Shown: piece after piece, positions 1-8,698 of the stretch | How the letters are laid out: the number at the start of each line of letters is the position of its first letter | How positions within the stretch are numbered: the stretch's first letter is position 1 | From: an uncultured Candidatus Actinomarina sp. | Lineage (GTDB): Bacteria; Actinomycetota; Acidimicrobiia; Actinomarinales; Actinomarinaceae | Assembly: GCA_902519845.1 (NCBI GenBank) | Contig: CABYLQ010000001.1 | Coordinates: 281,808 to 345,807 of the forward strand | DNA length: 64,000 bases | Direction of reading: 5' to 3' | The notes under the pieces: generated by a model | The model's input: only the letters and a program-made list of their open reading frames with translations | Databases searched by the model: none | What the model was told of the DNA's origin: nothing | Translations under genes and position numbers: made by a program

Positions 1-2
1 CA

Positions 3-59
3 GCCATTTTTATATTTATTTTATTTTGGACGTCAGACCCATTAAAAATAATAATATAA
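3..59 (+). CDS. C-terminal end of a membrane protein, possibly EcfT (partial)
   Basis: The frame open from the window edge to a TAA at 57-59 encodes a hydrophobic tail (AIFIFILFW...) ending one base before truA. In many bacteria the gene before truA is the energy-coupling-factor T component (rplQ-ecfA-ecfT-truA), so this may be the end of ecfT. Only 18 codons are visible, and the identity is inferred from position and hydrophobicity. Confidence 0.35.
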   Translation, partial: AIFIFILFWTSDPLKIII

Positions 60-60
60 A

Positions 61-786
61 TTGCTTTCTTATAAATTAGATATCTCTTACGATGGAACCA
101 ATTTTCATGGTTTCCAAAAACAAATCAAAAACAGAACAATTCAAGGAGAAATAGAAAAAATTTTATATAAATTGTTAAAAGATTATGATTTGACATATTC
201 TGGTAGGACTGACGCAGGTGTTCATGCCAAGTCCCAAATACTTTGTTTAAAAGTCAATAAACCACTAAATGATAATTTTATCAATTCTTTTAATTCTTTA
301 ATTTCTAATGAGATAAAAGTTAATAAAATTCTTAAAGCAAGTAAAGAATTTAATCCTAGACATGATGCTAAGTCAAGAGTGTACAAATACTTTATCTTAA
401 ATAATACAAAAGATTTACCATTCTCAGAAAATCAAGTTTACTTTATTAATAAAAAATTAGATTTAGATTATTTAAATCGTATTTCAAAAATATTTTTAGG
501 AAATAATAATTTCAAAAATTTTTCAAAACTAAGACCTGGCCAATCTCCCGAACGGTACATCAAAGTTAGTAAATGGACTTATCAAAATTCAAAGTATATA
601 TACACAGTTGAAGGTAATTCTTTTCTTCACAATATGGTGAAGTCAATAGTAGGTTCTCAGTTGGCAGTAATTGATAAAAAGATAACTATCAAAGATTTAA
701 AATTATCTTTAAAGAAACCATCTGAAACTCGACATCGATTTATGGTTCCAAGTAGTGGTTTATATCTATGGAAAATCAAATACTAG
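61..786 (+). CDS. truA: tRNA pseudouridine(38-40) synthase TruA
   Basis: TruA isomerises uridines 38-40 in the anticodon arm of many tRNAs. The 241-residue product has the family's usual length. It carries the catalytic block GRTDAGVHA at residues 48-56, with Asp51 as the catalytic aspartate, preceded by the YDGTNFHGFQ strand (10-19). The C-terminal half contains the family FLHNMVK motif. The start is a TTG one base after the preceding stop, which suggests translational coupling. It is followed by rplM-rpsI, the neighbourhood seen in many Gram-positive bacteria. Identification is secure; the TTG start is the only one that keeps the N-terminal strand. Confidence 0.95.
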   Translation: MLSYKLDISYDGTNFHGFQKQIKNRTIQGEIEKILYKLLKDYDLTYSGRTDAGVHAKSQILCLKVNKPLNDNFINSFNSLISNEIKVNKILKASKEFNPRHDAKSRVYKYFILNNTKDLPFSENQVYFINKKLDLDYLNRISKIFLGNNNFKNFSKLRPGQSPERYIKVSKWTYQNSKYIYTVEGNSFLHNMVKSIVGSQLAVIDKKITIKDLKLSLKKPSETRHRFMVPSSGLYLWKIKY

Positions 787-844
787 TCTCCATAAATATA
801 AATACAATTTATACTTAAGTTTCGTTACGATTCTTTAGGGTTTT

Positions 845-1300
845 ATGAGTACAAAAACGACATTTGATGGAGTAGATTCTTCTGAGCGAAACTGGCATTT
901 AGTTGATGCTAGTGGATTACCTGTAGGCAGATTGGCTAGCGAAATAGCACAAATTTTAAGAGGTAAACATAAACCGAAATTTGCACCTCATCTAGATGTT
1001 GGTGATTATGTGATCGTAATAAATGCTTCAAAAATACAAGCAACATCAAAAAAACCAGAACAAAAAATGTATTATGACCACTCAGGTTATCCAGGTGGAT
1101 TAAGAGAAGAGTCTTTTAATTCATTAAAAAAGAGAAAACCTGAAAAAATAATTGAAAGAGCCGTATGGGGGATGCTTCCAAAAAACAGATTAGGAAGGTC
1201 AATATTAAAAAAATTGTATGTTTATAGAGATGATAATCATCCACATGGTGCACAAAATCCATCAGAATTAAGTTTTGACATCAAGAAAGTAGTTGAATAG
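845..1300 (+). CDS. rplM: 50S ribosomal protein L13
   Basis: L13 is a primary-binding protein of the large ribosomal subunit. The 151-residue product shows the conserved core WHLVDASGLPVGRLAS near the N-terminus, the LRGKHKPKFAPHLDVGDYV block, and the YDHSGYPGG segment. Compared with the roughly 142-residue E. coli protein it has a short N-terminal extension, as actinobacterial L13 proteins often do. The ATG follows a 58-base spacer after truA, and rpsI begins two bases after its stop. L13-S9 is one of the most conserved bacterial gene pairs. Confidence 0.97.
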   Translation: MSTKTTFDGVDSSERNWHLVDASGLPVGRLASEIAQILRGKHKPKFAPHLDVGDYVIVINASKIQATSKKPEQKMYYDHSGYPGGLREESFNSLKKRKPEKIIERAVWGMLPKNRLGRSILKKLYVYRDDNHPHGAQNPSELSFDIKKVVE

Positions 1301-1302
1301 TA

Positions 1303-1692
1303 ATGAGTGAAACAATAGTAGCAACTGGACGTAGGAAAACTTCAGTAGCAAGAGTTATGTTGAGTGAAGGGGATGGGTTCTTTGAGTTTAATGGTAAAAC
1401 CCTAGAAGATTACTTTCCTAGTCCTTCAATGCGAATGACCATAAACAAACCATTTAACATCGTTGGAATGGAAAAGAAATTTAATCTGAAGGTGAATTTA
1501 AATGGAAGTGGACTTTCTGCTCAAGCAGATGCTGTTGCCTTAGGCATTTCTAGAGCGTTAATACAATTCGATCCTGAACTCAGGCCAAAACTTAAAAAGG
1601 CAGGACTCTTAACTAGGGATGCTCGAAAAGTTGAAAGAAAAAAATACGGCCTAAAGAAAGCCCGAAGAGCAGAGCAATTTACTAAAAGATAA
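1303..1692 (+). CDS. rpsI: 30S ribosomal protein S9
   Basis: S9 sits in the head of the small subunit, and its C-terminal tail reaches the P-site tRNA. The 129-residue product begins with the typical ATGRRKTSVARV block and ends in a basic tail terminating in TKR, close to the usual SKR ending that contacts tRNA. The central GSGLSAQADAVALGISRAL segment matches the family. It lies two bases after rplM and eight bases before glmM, so the genes are almost certainly cotranscribed. Confidence 0.97.
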   Translation: MSETIVATGRRKTSVARVMLSEGDGFFEFNGKTLEDYFPSPSMRMTINKPFNIVGMEKKFNLKVNLNGSGLSAQADAVALGISRALIQFDPELRPKLKKAGLLTRDARKVERKKYGLKKARRAEQFTKR

Positions 1693-1699
1693 TAGTTCA

Positions 1700-3004
1700 T
1701 TGAAAAAATATTTTGGTACCGATGGTATTAGGGGTATCCCGAAAGAAACTTTATCTCAAGAGTTAATTTCTTCAATTTGTGCATCTGTTGAAATCTTGAT
1801 TGATCCTAAAAGTGTCGCCATCATATCCGACACGAGAGAATCCTCTGATGAAATTTTGAACTGGATTTCTTTAGGCTTTTCTGAAAATGTAAAGATATAT
1901 AATCATGGCATTCTTCCTTCGGGCTCAATGCCCATAATCTTGAAAAAGTTTGATTACGATCTGGGAATTATAATTTCTGCTTCACATAATCCAGCTAATT
2001 ACAATGGAATAAAATTAATTCAAAAAAATGGTTCAAAGCTTGATGATGATATCGAAATTCAAATTGAGAACAGACTAAATAGTCTTAAGTTGCCAACGAA
2101 AGGTTCGGAAATAATTAATCTTTCCGATGGGCATGATGAGTATTTACGATATTTACAGGAAATTACTGACATTAATTTTGATAATTTTGAAATAATAATT
2201 GATGCTGCAAATGGAGCTGCTTTTAGTGTTATAAAAGAATTATTAGATTCCAAAAATGCAAAATACCGAATTATAAATGACACTCCCAATGGTCTAAACA
2301 TAAATGATAATTGCGGAGCAACTTCTCCGGAAAATTTACAAAATGAGATAAAAAACAGGGAAATCGGTGCTTCTTTTGACGGTGACGCTGATAGATTGAT
2401 AATGGTTGATGAAGAGGGAACAATTGTTAATGGGGATTTAATATTAACTCTTCTTGCTAAATATTTTTCTGAATTAAATAACCTAAAAAACAATATTGTC
2501 GTTAGTACCGTTATGTCTAATTACGGTTTTAAACAGGCTATGCAAAAATTTGATTTTGATCTAATCGAAACTCCTGTGGGAGATAAATATGTTGCAGAAT
2601 CAATGAATAAATACGATGCCTCATTAGGAGGTGAGCAATCGGGCCATATAATAATTGCTGATTTACTACCTGTTGGAGATGGTCTTATTACTTTAATTAT
2701 GGTTTTAAAAGCCCTCGAACACTTTGGAATGACACTTTGTGATTTTAAGAATGAAAATTTATATGAGTATCCACAGAAACTTACGAACATAGAGTTAACA
2801 AATAAATTAAACGATGAAGAAATAGAATACATAAATCAAATAGCACTTGATATGTCAATAAATAAAGATTTAGATGGCCGATATCTTATTCGAAATTCAG
2901 GTACTGAGCCATTATTAAGAGTATTAGTTGAGGCTAAAAGCGCCGAAGCAATGCAAGATTTTTCTGACGAACTGTTAACAAAGATTAATAAATACTTAAA
3001 TTAG
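1700..3004 (+). CDS. glmM: Phosphoglucosamine mutase GlmM
   Basis: GlmM converts glucosamine-6-phosphate to glucosamine-1-phosphate for UDP-GlcNAc and peptidoglycan synthesis. The protein starts with FGTDGIRG. It has the phosphoserine loop SASHNP, with Ser95 as the phosphorylated residue, the metal-binding DGDADR loop, and the C-terminal phosphate-binding RNSGTEPLLRV motif. At 434 residues it is slightly shorter than typical GlmM (about 445). The start is TTG, seven bases after the rpsI stop. The next gene, glmS, makes its substrate, so the two steps are adjacent, separated only by a ribozyme-containing spacer. Confidence 0.93.
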   Translation: MKKYFGTDGIRGIPKETLSQELISSICASVEILIDPKSVAIISDTRESSDEILNWISLGFSENVKIYNHGILPSGSMPIILKKFDYDLGIIISASHNPANYNGIKLIQKNGSKLDDDIEIQIENRLNSLKLPTKGSEIINLSDGHDEYLRYLQEITDINFDNFEIIIDAANGAAFSVIKELLDSKNAKYRIINDTPNGLNINDNCGATSPENLQNEIKNREIGASFDGDADRLIMVDEEGTIVNGDLILTLLAKYFSELNNLKNNIVVSTVMSNYGFKQAMQKFDFDLIETPVGDKYVAESMNKYDASLGGEQSGHIIIADLLPVGDGLITLIMVLKALEHFGMTLCDFKNENLYEYPQKLTNIELTNKLNDEEIEYINQIALDMSINKDLDGRYLIRNSGTEPLLRVLVEAKSAEAMQDFSDELLTKINKYLN

Positions 3005-3017
3005 TAAAACTTAACGA

Positions 3018-3023
3018 TATACT
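3018..3023 (+). promoter_or_regulatory. Possible -10 hexamer of a glmS-specific promoter
   Basis: TATACT lies 19 bases before the ribozyme cleavage site, in the only spacer of the glmM-glmS region. A recognisable -35 box is not obvious (CTTAAA at 2995-3000 with a 17-base spacer is weak). If used, transcription would begin near 3030 and give a short 5' leader ahead of the ribozyme. Confidence 0.35.
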
Positions 3024-3041
3024 TTTCTTAACGAGCAATTT

Positions 3042-3178
3042 AGCGCCAGGCCTTTAACGAGGTGACGAGGAAGTATGTTATCGAAAAATTCGGCGGATGC
3101 ATACTCGGCACTGCAGTCGATATAAATTGTTAAAAACAGGAAGAAATTTCTGAACAGAGACAATTTAACGCAGTCTTT
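3042..3178 (+). ncRNA. glmS glucosamine-6-phosphate-activated ribozyme
   Basis: The glmS-upstream spacer carries the hallmarks of this self-cleaving RNA. The cleavage site A|GCGCC falls between 3042 and 3043, followed by a minimal P1 (GCCU 3050-3053 with AGGU 3060-3063) and the conserved UGACGAGG strand. P2.1 pairs AGTATG 3072-3077 with CATACT 3100-3105 around the invariant UUAUCGA and CGGCGG core. P3 pairs ACTGC 3110-3114 with GCAGT 3170-3174. P4 pairs AAATTGT 3124-3130 with ACAATTT 3160-3166, flanking the conserved UAAAA and ACAGAG sides of an internal loop. P4.1 is CAGGAA with TTTCTG closed by a GAAA tetraloop. GlcN6P is the known cofactor; cleavage destabilises glmS mRNA. P1 is much shorter than in Bacillus. 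Confidence 0.93.
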
Positions 3179-3209
3179 ATTTTAACCTGCTCGTTGGAAT
3201 GGAGAAAAA

Positions 3210-5006
3210 ATGTGTGGAATAGTTGGGTATTCAGGCCCAAAAGAACCCTTGCCAATCTTAATAAATGGATTGTCTAGATTAGAGTATCGAGGATACGACT
3301 CAGCAGGAATTGCAATTTCCGATGGGAACAAAATAACCATTGAAAAAAAAGAAGGTAAGCTCGACGTCTTAAAAGATCATCTAAAAAATAATCAAATGTC
3401 TGGAAACGTAGGCATTGGTCATACAAGATGGGCTACCCATGGCATACCAAATGATGTAAATGCTCATCCTCACTCGGATAACAATGAAGAATTTGCAATT
3501 ATTCATAATGGGATAATTGAAAACTATGCAGAAATTAAAAAAGATCTTTTAAAGGAAGGATTTGAATTTAAGTCTGATACTGACACTGAGGTAGTTGCTG
3601 TAGAGCTAAGCAGAAAATGGAGTGGGGAATTGCTTAAAACTGTAGTGGATGTTGCAAACTCTCTTGAAGGAACTTACGCTCTCCTCGTAACTACTACGAA
3701 AGAAGAAGGAACTATCGTCGCTGGTAGATTAATGAGCCCATTAGTTTTAGGAGTTGGCGATGATGAAGTGTTTCTTGCGTCTGATTCGGCAGCAATACTA
3801 GAGCATACAAAAAAGATGATATTTCTTGAAAATGGTGATTTTGTAGAAATTAAAAATGGTAAATATAAGTTGTTTGACTCAGACTTAAATGAAATTGAAA
3901 GAGAGATCCAAGAAATAGACTGGGAGGTCTCTGAAGCAGAGAAATCAGGATATGACCATTTTATGTATAAAGAGATACTTGAACAGTCTGAAGTAATTGA
4001 AAGAACTATTTCGGGAAGGCTGGACACAAATTCTGATGATATTCCGATTATGTCAGATCTTGCATCTAAATTTGAAAAAATTTGGATAGTTGCATGCGGA
4101 ACTGCTTATCATGCAGGTTTATTTGGCAAAGATCTGTTTGAGAAAGTTCTTGGTGTACCAGTAAGTGTTGAGTTAGCTTCAGAGTTTAGATACAGGGAGC
4201 CGATTGTTGGGAAAAATGATTTAGGTATTGTAATTTCACAGTCTGGAGAAACAATGGATACAATTGCTGCAACAGAACTTCTTAAAGAAAATGGCTCACA
4301 CGTACTAGCCCTAGTAAATGTTGTGGGAAGTTCATTGGCAAGAATGGCAGATAGTGTATTTTACTTACATGTTGGTCCAGAGATCGGTGTAGCTTCTACT
4401 AAAGCTTATTTAGGGATGCTTGTATCTCAATTAGTACTTGCTAAACATTGGGACTCTAAAAATAGATTGGACGTATCTTTTGATGAGATTGCAGAACTTC
4501 CAAACCTTATCGACAAAACAATGGCTTGTGAAGATCAAGTAAAAGAGATATCTGAAAAAATTTACAAAAAGAATGACATTTATTTTATTGGAAGAGGTTT
4601 GGATTATGCTTTAGCAGCTGAAGGCGCCTTAAAATTAAAAGAGATTTCATATCTGCATGCTGAAGCATTGGCAGCAGGAGAGCTTAAGCATGGTACGCTA
4701 GCTTTGATAGAAGAAGGAACCCCTGTAGTAGTTACTGCTAGTCAAAATCATCTGCTCGATAAGACAACCAGTAATGTACAAGAGGTCATTGCAAGGGGTG
4801 CATATGTTATTGCTATTGGAGACAGCGAGTCAGAAAAACTAGAAAATATATCAAATGATTATGTGACACTCCCATATAGTAATGAAATACTCACTACTGT
4901 GATATCGATTATACCTTTACAATTTATTGCTTATCATGTAGCAAATAAAAATGGCCAGTCGATTGATCAACCAAGAAACCTTGCAAAGTCAGTTACTGTA
5001 GAATAA
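3210..5006 (+). CDS. glmS: Glutamine-fructose-6-phosphate aminotransferase GlmS
   Basis: GlmS makes glucosamine-6-phosphate from fructose-6-phosphate and glutamine, the first committed step to UDP-GlcNAc. The 598-residue protein starts MCGIVGY, so Cys2 becomes the N-terminal nucleophile of the glutaminase domain after Met removal. HTRWATHG and the EVVAVEL segment follow. Two SIS sugar-isomerase domains fill the C-terminal half, with SQSGETMDT and the C-terminal DQPRNLAKSVTVE tail that closes the active site. GGAG lies eight bases before the ATG. The gene sits directly behind a glmS ribozyme, which implies feedback control by its own product. Confidence 0.97.
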   Translation: MCGIVGYSGPKEPLPILINGLSRLEYRGYDSAGIAISDGNKITIEKKEGKLDVLKDHLKNNQMSGNVGIGHTRWATHGIPNDVNAHPHSDNNEEFAIIHNGIIENYAEIKKDLLKEGFEFKSDTDTEVVAVELSRKWSGELLKTVVDVANSLEGTYALLVTTTKEEGTIVAGRLMSPLVLGVGDDEVFLASDSAAILEHTKKMIFLENGDFVEIKNGKYKLFDSDLNEIEREIQEIDWEVSEAEKSGYDHFMYKEILEQSEVIERTISGRLDTNSDDIPIMSDLASKFEKIWIVACGTAYHAGLFGKDLFEKVLGVPVSVELASEFRYREPIVGKNDLGIVISQSGETMDTIAATELLKENGSHVLALVNVVGSSLARMADSVFYLHVGPEIGVASTKAYLGMLVSQLVLAKHWDSKNRLDVSFDEIAELPNLIDKTMACEDQVKEISEKIYKKNDIYFIGRGLDYALAAEGALKLKEISYLHAEALAAGELKHGTLALIEEGTPVVVTASQNHLLDKTTSNVQEVIARGAYVIAIGDSESEKLENISNDYVTLPYSNEILTTVISIIPLQFIAYHVANKNGQSIDQPRNLAKSVTVE

Positions 5007-5011
5007 ATAAC

Positions 5012-6094
5012 ATGGATAGAGGTTACGTATACGTAAATAAGGCAAATTATTTACACAATATAGAAGTATTAAAGAAACTATCAAATAAAGAACTTTGTTT
5101 AGTTGTCAAAGCTAATGGTTACGGTCATGGCATTGAATGGACTGTCAAAACCGGTATGGAAGCTGGAATTAAATGGTTTGCGGTAGCATCTATTAGTGAA
5201 GCAAGAAAAGTACGTGCTCAATCTGATGAACTTAGAGTATTGTTACTTACGGAGCCATCACTTGATGAGTTAGATAATATAGAAAGACATAATATTGATT
5301 TAACAGTCTACAATGATTTTTTTATCGATGGTTTAGAAGAATCTGGTAAAGAATTTAGCACCCATATAAAAATAGATACTGGTATGCACAGGGTTGGTTG
5401 TGAACCAGAAGATTTTAAAAACCTTTATAACAAAATTAAAAAATCTAAAACCATAAATCTATCCGGTATATGTACTCATTTTCCATTAGCTGATGAAAAA
5501 ATAGAACCAACACAAGAATCTATAGAATTATTTAAAGAAACAATTAAAGATATAGATTTAGATGATTTACTAATACACGCAGATAATTCTGGATCATCAT
5601 TTTATAATTTTGATCCAGCATTTAATTTATCAAGAGTTGGTCTGACAGTTTACGGGTGTAACATAACACCGGCTGAAGTAAATCAAGATTTTAAACCGAC
5701 GATGGCTATAAAAACAAGAATATCAAACATTAACTACAGAAAAAAGGGAGAAGCAGTTTCTTATGGAAAAGCTTTGACTTTAGAAAGAGATACAATTGTA
5801 GGAGTATCTCCTGTTGGATACGGCGACGGGTATCCGTGGAGTACATTTCCTGATGGGAAAGTTATAGTTAACAATACATACTGTAATTTGATAGGAAGAG
5901 TTACTATGGACCAAATTCTTTATGACATTACAGATGTTGAAGCAAATATAAATGATGAAGTTGTTCTTTTGGGAAATTCAGAGAACAATGAACTTAAAAT
6001 TACAGTTTTCGATATTGCAAAATGGAATAATACTATTGAATGGGAAATCCTTACAAATATTAACGAACGACTTGAAAGGGTTGAAATTGAATGA
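5012..6094 (+). CDS. alr: Alanine racemase
   Basis: Alr interconverts L- and D-alanine with pyridoxal phosphate and supplies D-Ala for peptidoglycan. The 360-residue protein has the PLP-lysine motif VVKANGYGHG with Lys33, HTGMHRVG-type core residues (DTGMHRVG) and the second catalytic tyrosine in GEAVSYGKAL. MDQ in RVTMDQILYD is also typical of the family. It starts five bases after glmS, and its stop overlaps the start of tsaE. The same alr-tsaE-tsaB-rimI-tsaD order occurs in actinobacteria such as mycobacteria. Confidence 0.95.
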   Translation: MDRGYVYVNKANYLHNIEVLKKLSNKELCLVVKANGYGHGIEWTVKTGMEAGIKWFAVASISEARKVRAQSDELRVLLLTEPSLDELDNIERHNIDLTVYNDFFIDGLEESGKEFSTHIKIDTGMHRVGCEPEDFKNLYNKIKKSKTINLSGICTHFPLADEKIEPTQESIELFKETIKDIDLDDLLIHADNSGSSFYNFDPAFNLSRVGLTVYGCNITPAEVNQDFKPTMAIKTRISNINYRKKGEAVSYGKALTLERDTIVGVSPVGYGDGYPWSTFPDGKVIVNNTYCNLIGRVTMDQILYDITDVEANINDEVVLLGNSENNELKITVFDIAKWNNTIEWEILTNINERLERVEIE

Positions 6095-6491
6095 GATCGA
6101 GCTTAAAGTATCAGCTTTAGATGAATTTGCAAAAGACTTTGTAACAAAATTATCAATTCCTTCAGTAGTTGGATTCAACGGAAGCTTGGGAGCTGGTAAA
6201 ACTACAATAATAAAAAAGATAATTTATCACCTTGGAATCGAAGATAATGTAACTTCACCAACATTTAATATTGTAAAAAATTATCTCAAAGAAGATTTAA
6301 GTATTTACCATGTTGATCTCTACAGACTTTCATCATTCCAAGAATTTATTGATCTTGATCTTCCTTTGTTTGAAGAAAAAACCCTATTTTTTGTTGAATG
6401 GTCAAATCAACTTCCTAATACAAACCTCAATAATTGGACAATTGTTGATATTGATATCATTGATGATTCAAGAAGAAAGATAAGGTTTTAA
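6087..6491 (+). CDS. tsaE: tRNA t6A threonylcarbamoyltransferase ATPase subunit TsaE
   Basis: TsaE is the P-loop ATPase that drives turnover of the TsaBD complex making t6A37 in ANN-decoding tRNAs. The Walker A motif GSLGAGKTT and the FEEKTLFFVEWSNQL segment (Walker B/sensor region) are visible. I chose the TTG at 6087, giving 134 residues: it has an AAAGGG ribosome-binding site six bases upstream and overlaps the alr stop by eight bases. Starting further upstream would add only sequence lying inside alr. It is followed one base later by tsaB. Confidence 0.88.
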   Translation: MNEIELKVSALDEFAKDFVTKLSIPSVVGFNGSLGAGKTTIIKKIIYHLGIEDNVTSPTFNIVKNYLKEDLSIYHVDLYRLSSFQEFIDLDLPLFEEKTLFFVEWSNQLPNTNLNNWTIVDIDIIDDSRRKIRF

Positions 6492-6492
6492 A

Positions 6493-7188
6493 TTGTATAA
6501 ATTAGCAATTTCTACATCAGGTGAATATGTTTCTGCAGCAATTTTTGAAGAGAAATTACTTGCTAGTTTTGTATCGAAAACTAACAGGGGCTCAACTGGA
6601 ATACTACTCAATCAAATAAATGAATTATTTGATAAAACAAAGGCAAACAGAAAAGATCTTAGCACACTTTATCTTGACGTAGGACCAGGATATTACACAG
6701 GACTAAGAATCGGTTTATCAGTTTCTCAAGGACTTGGTGCAGTTTTAGGCATCCCTATAATTCCAGTAAATGGTCTAGATGCTCTTGCATTTGCAGCACA
6801 TACAAGTCATAGAAAGATATGCTCGTTGATTGATATTAAACGAAGTGAGTTTGCTTATTGCGAATATATGCCTGTTCCAGGTGGAGTAACACGAGAGTCA
6901 GATCCTCAAGTTATTTCAGTTGAAAGCTTAGAAATTAAACTTTCTGATGATGCCGATAAAAAATTATTAGTAGGTAATTGGGATCTAATAGAAAATAAAA
7001 AAATTCTTACTGATAGTAACACTAAATTAGCTGAGCCAAGATTTGTGACTGCTGAAAATATTTACAACGTTGGTGAAAAAATAAAAGACTATCCCAATTT
7101 TAATGAAATAAACCTTGAATACATGAGAGAACCCGATGTCACATTATCAAAAGATAGCCTGAGTGGAGATGTGAAGCTTTATGATTAA
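6493..7188 (+). CDS. tsaB: tRNA t6A biosynthesis protein TsaB
   Basis: TsaB is the ASKHA-fold scaffold partner of TsaD in threonylcarbamoyl transfer to A37. The 231-residue product shows the family pattern LDVGPGYYTGLRIGLSVSQGLGAVLGIPIIPVNGLDALA in the first half (quoted here in part: GPGYYTGLRIGL). Its C-terminal part is divergent, as usual for TsaB. The start is TTG one base after the tsaE stop, and the end overlaps rimI by eight bases. Position between tsaE and rimI/tsaD supports the call. Confidence 0.9.
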   Translation: MYKLAISTSGEYVSAAIFEEKLLASFVSKTNRGSTGILLNQINELFDKTKANRKDLSTLYLDVGPGYYTGLRIGLSVSQGLGAVLGIPIIPVNGLDALAFAAHTSHRKICSLIDIKRSEFAYCEYMPVPGGVTRESDPQVISVESLEIKLSDDADKKLLVGNWDLIENKKILTDSNTKLAEPRFVTAENIYNVGEKIKDYPNFNEINLEYMREPDVTLSKDSLSGDVKLYD

Positions 7189-7627
7189 AAGTTTAGAATT
7201 TTGTTCATCTGAGACAGCCGTTAAGTTATCAAATTTAGAGCAAAAATTATTTTCTATGTCATGGGATGCCAGCATTATTGAGCAAAAAATAAATGACAAA
7301 AGTTTTAAGTATTGGATTTATGAAGATGAAAAAGAAATCATTGGATATTTAGGCATCCAATTTATTCACCACGATATTGAGATTCTAGGAATTGGTGTAT
7401 TGGAAGAATATAGAAAAAAAGGAGTAGCAACTGAACTTATGGATTTATTAATAAGCTATTTTGAAACTTCAAAATATGAAAAAATTATCTTAGAAGTAAG
7501 AGAATCAAATACATCCGCTCAAAGTTTATATAAAAAATACAATTTTAAATATTTTGGTAAAAGAAAAAAATATTATGTCACAGAAGATGCAGATATTTTT
7601 ATAAAGGAAAAAGTATATGCAGAATGA
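7181..7627 (+). CDS. rimI: Ribosomal-protein-alanine N-acetyltransferase-like GNAT protein RimI
   Basis: This 148-residue GNAT-fold protein has the acetyl-CoA-binding strand-loop in GVLEEYRKKGVATELM (the R/Q-x-x-G-x-A pattern) and the C-terminal NTSAQSLYKKYNFKYFGKRKKYY segment, partly quoted, typical of RimI. RimI acetylates the N-terminus of ribosomal protein S18 in E. coli. Here the operon position between tsaB and tsaD is the common bacterial one. The target in this organism is not shown by the sequence. It overlaps both neighbours (8 and 11 bases). Confidence 0.88.
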   Translation: MIKSLEFCSSETAVKLSNLEQKLFSMSWDASIIEQKINDKSFKYWIYEDEKEIIGYLGIQFIHHDIEILGIGVLEEYRKKGVATELMDLLISYFETSKYEKIILEVRESNTSAQSLYKKYNFKYFGKRKKYYVTEDADIFIKEKVYAE

Positions 7628-8618
7628 ACAACTCATATTAGGGTTTGAAACAAGCTGTGATGAGACGGCCATAGCTTTAATGAAGGGTGATAACTTGTTG
7701 ATAAACAAGATTTCATCACAGGTCGAAATTCATGAAAAATTTGGTGGTGTAGTTCCTGAAGTAGCATCTAGGGCACATGCTGAAATGATACGAAATCTTT
7801 TTCATTCATCAATAAATGAATGTGGGATTGATATAGGTGAAATTGATATTGTAACAAGCACTGATGGTCCAGGTTTATCAGGCAGTCTCGTGGTGGGCTA
7901 TAATTTTGCAAAATCAGTAGCATGGGCCCTTCAGAAGCCCTTTTATGCAGTAGATCATATGGTTGGTCATCTTAGTGCACCTCTTATTGAGCATCCAAAC
8001 ATGGACCCGCCATTTTTATCATTACTTGTGTCTGGTGGTCATACACAAATTGTGTTTGTAGAAGAATGGGGAAAATATAATTTATTAGGTTCAACAATCG
8101 ATGATGCAGCAGGCGAAGCATTTGATAAATTATCTAGATTTTGTGGATTTGGTTTTCCTGGTGGACCAGCAATACAGAAAATATCTGAAGGTGGTGATCC
8201 AGATAAAGTCAAACTTCCAAGACCAAAGACTTCAAATAAATTTGATTATTCTTTTTCAGGGTTAAAAACAGCTGCAGTTTATTTTTTACAAGGACTAACT
8301 GAAGATGACAAACTTTTGAAAAAAGATTTTGCCGCTTCATACCAAGAGGCAATTGTTGATTCTTTGATGAATATATATGAGAAAGCTGTAACTGAAACAG
8401 GTGTAACTAATCTATCAGGAGGAGGAGGAGTAATGGCAAATACGCGACTTCGTGAAAAAATTCAAACTTTTGCTGAAAAAAATGATAAAAATCTATATTT
8501 ACCATCACCTAAATTATCTACTGATAATGCTGCGATGATTTGTGTTGCTGCAAAAAATGACCTTACAACTAATGAAATGAACATCGAAGATATAAGGCTA
8601 TCATCAGTAATTTCTTAA
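7617..8618 (+). CDS. tsaD: tRNA N6-adenosine threonylcarbamoyltransferase TsaD
   Basis: TsaD transfers the threonylcarbamoyl group to A37 of ANN-decoding tRNAs. The 333-residue protein begins with the family GFETSCDETAIA motif. It carries the metal ligands His114 and His118 in DHMVGH, the SGGHTQIV and GEAFDK motifs, and the GGGGVMANTRLR nucleotide-binding loop. It overlaps rimI by 11 bases. Together tsaE, tsaB and tsaD give every TsaBDE component; the TsaC/Sua5 enzyme is not in this window. Confidence 0.96.
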   Translation: MQNEQLILGFETSCDETAIALMKGDNLLINKISSQVEIHEKFGGVVPEVASRAHAEMIRNLFHSSINECGIDIGEIDIVTSTDGPGLSGSLVVGYNFAKSVAWALQKPFYAVDHMVGHLSAPLIEHPNMDPPFLSLLVSGGHTQIVFVEEWGKYNLLGSTIDDAAGEAFDKLSRFCGFGFPGGPAIQKISEGGDPDKVKLPRPKTSNKFDYSFSGLKTAAVYFLQGLTEDDKLLKKDFAASYQEAIVDSLMNIYEKAVTETGVTNLSGGGGVMANTRLREKIQTFAEKNDKNLYLPSPKLSTDNAAMICVAAKNDLTTNEMNIEDIRLSSVIS

Positions 8619-8698
8619 CAATTTAAGAAAAATAAATACCTTTATAAACAGAACTATATTAAATTCAAAACGTAGAAAATTTTAGGAGAAAAAAAATT

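Noticed and set aside
8611..8630. AT-only hairpin at the tsaD stop codon as a terminator
   Set aside because: The eight-base A/U-rich stem has no T run behind it, and such stems are expected by chance in this base composition.
8619..8698. HrcA/CIRCE operator upstream of groES
   Set aside because: No inverted TTAGCACTC-N9-GAGTGCTAA pattern is present. The spacer holds only an A/T-rich region and the TAGGAG ribosome-binding site.
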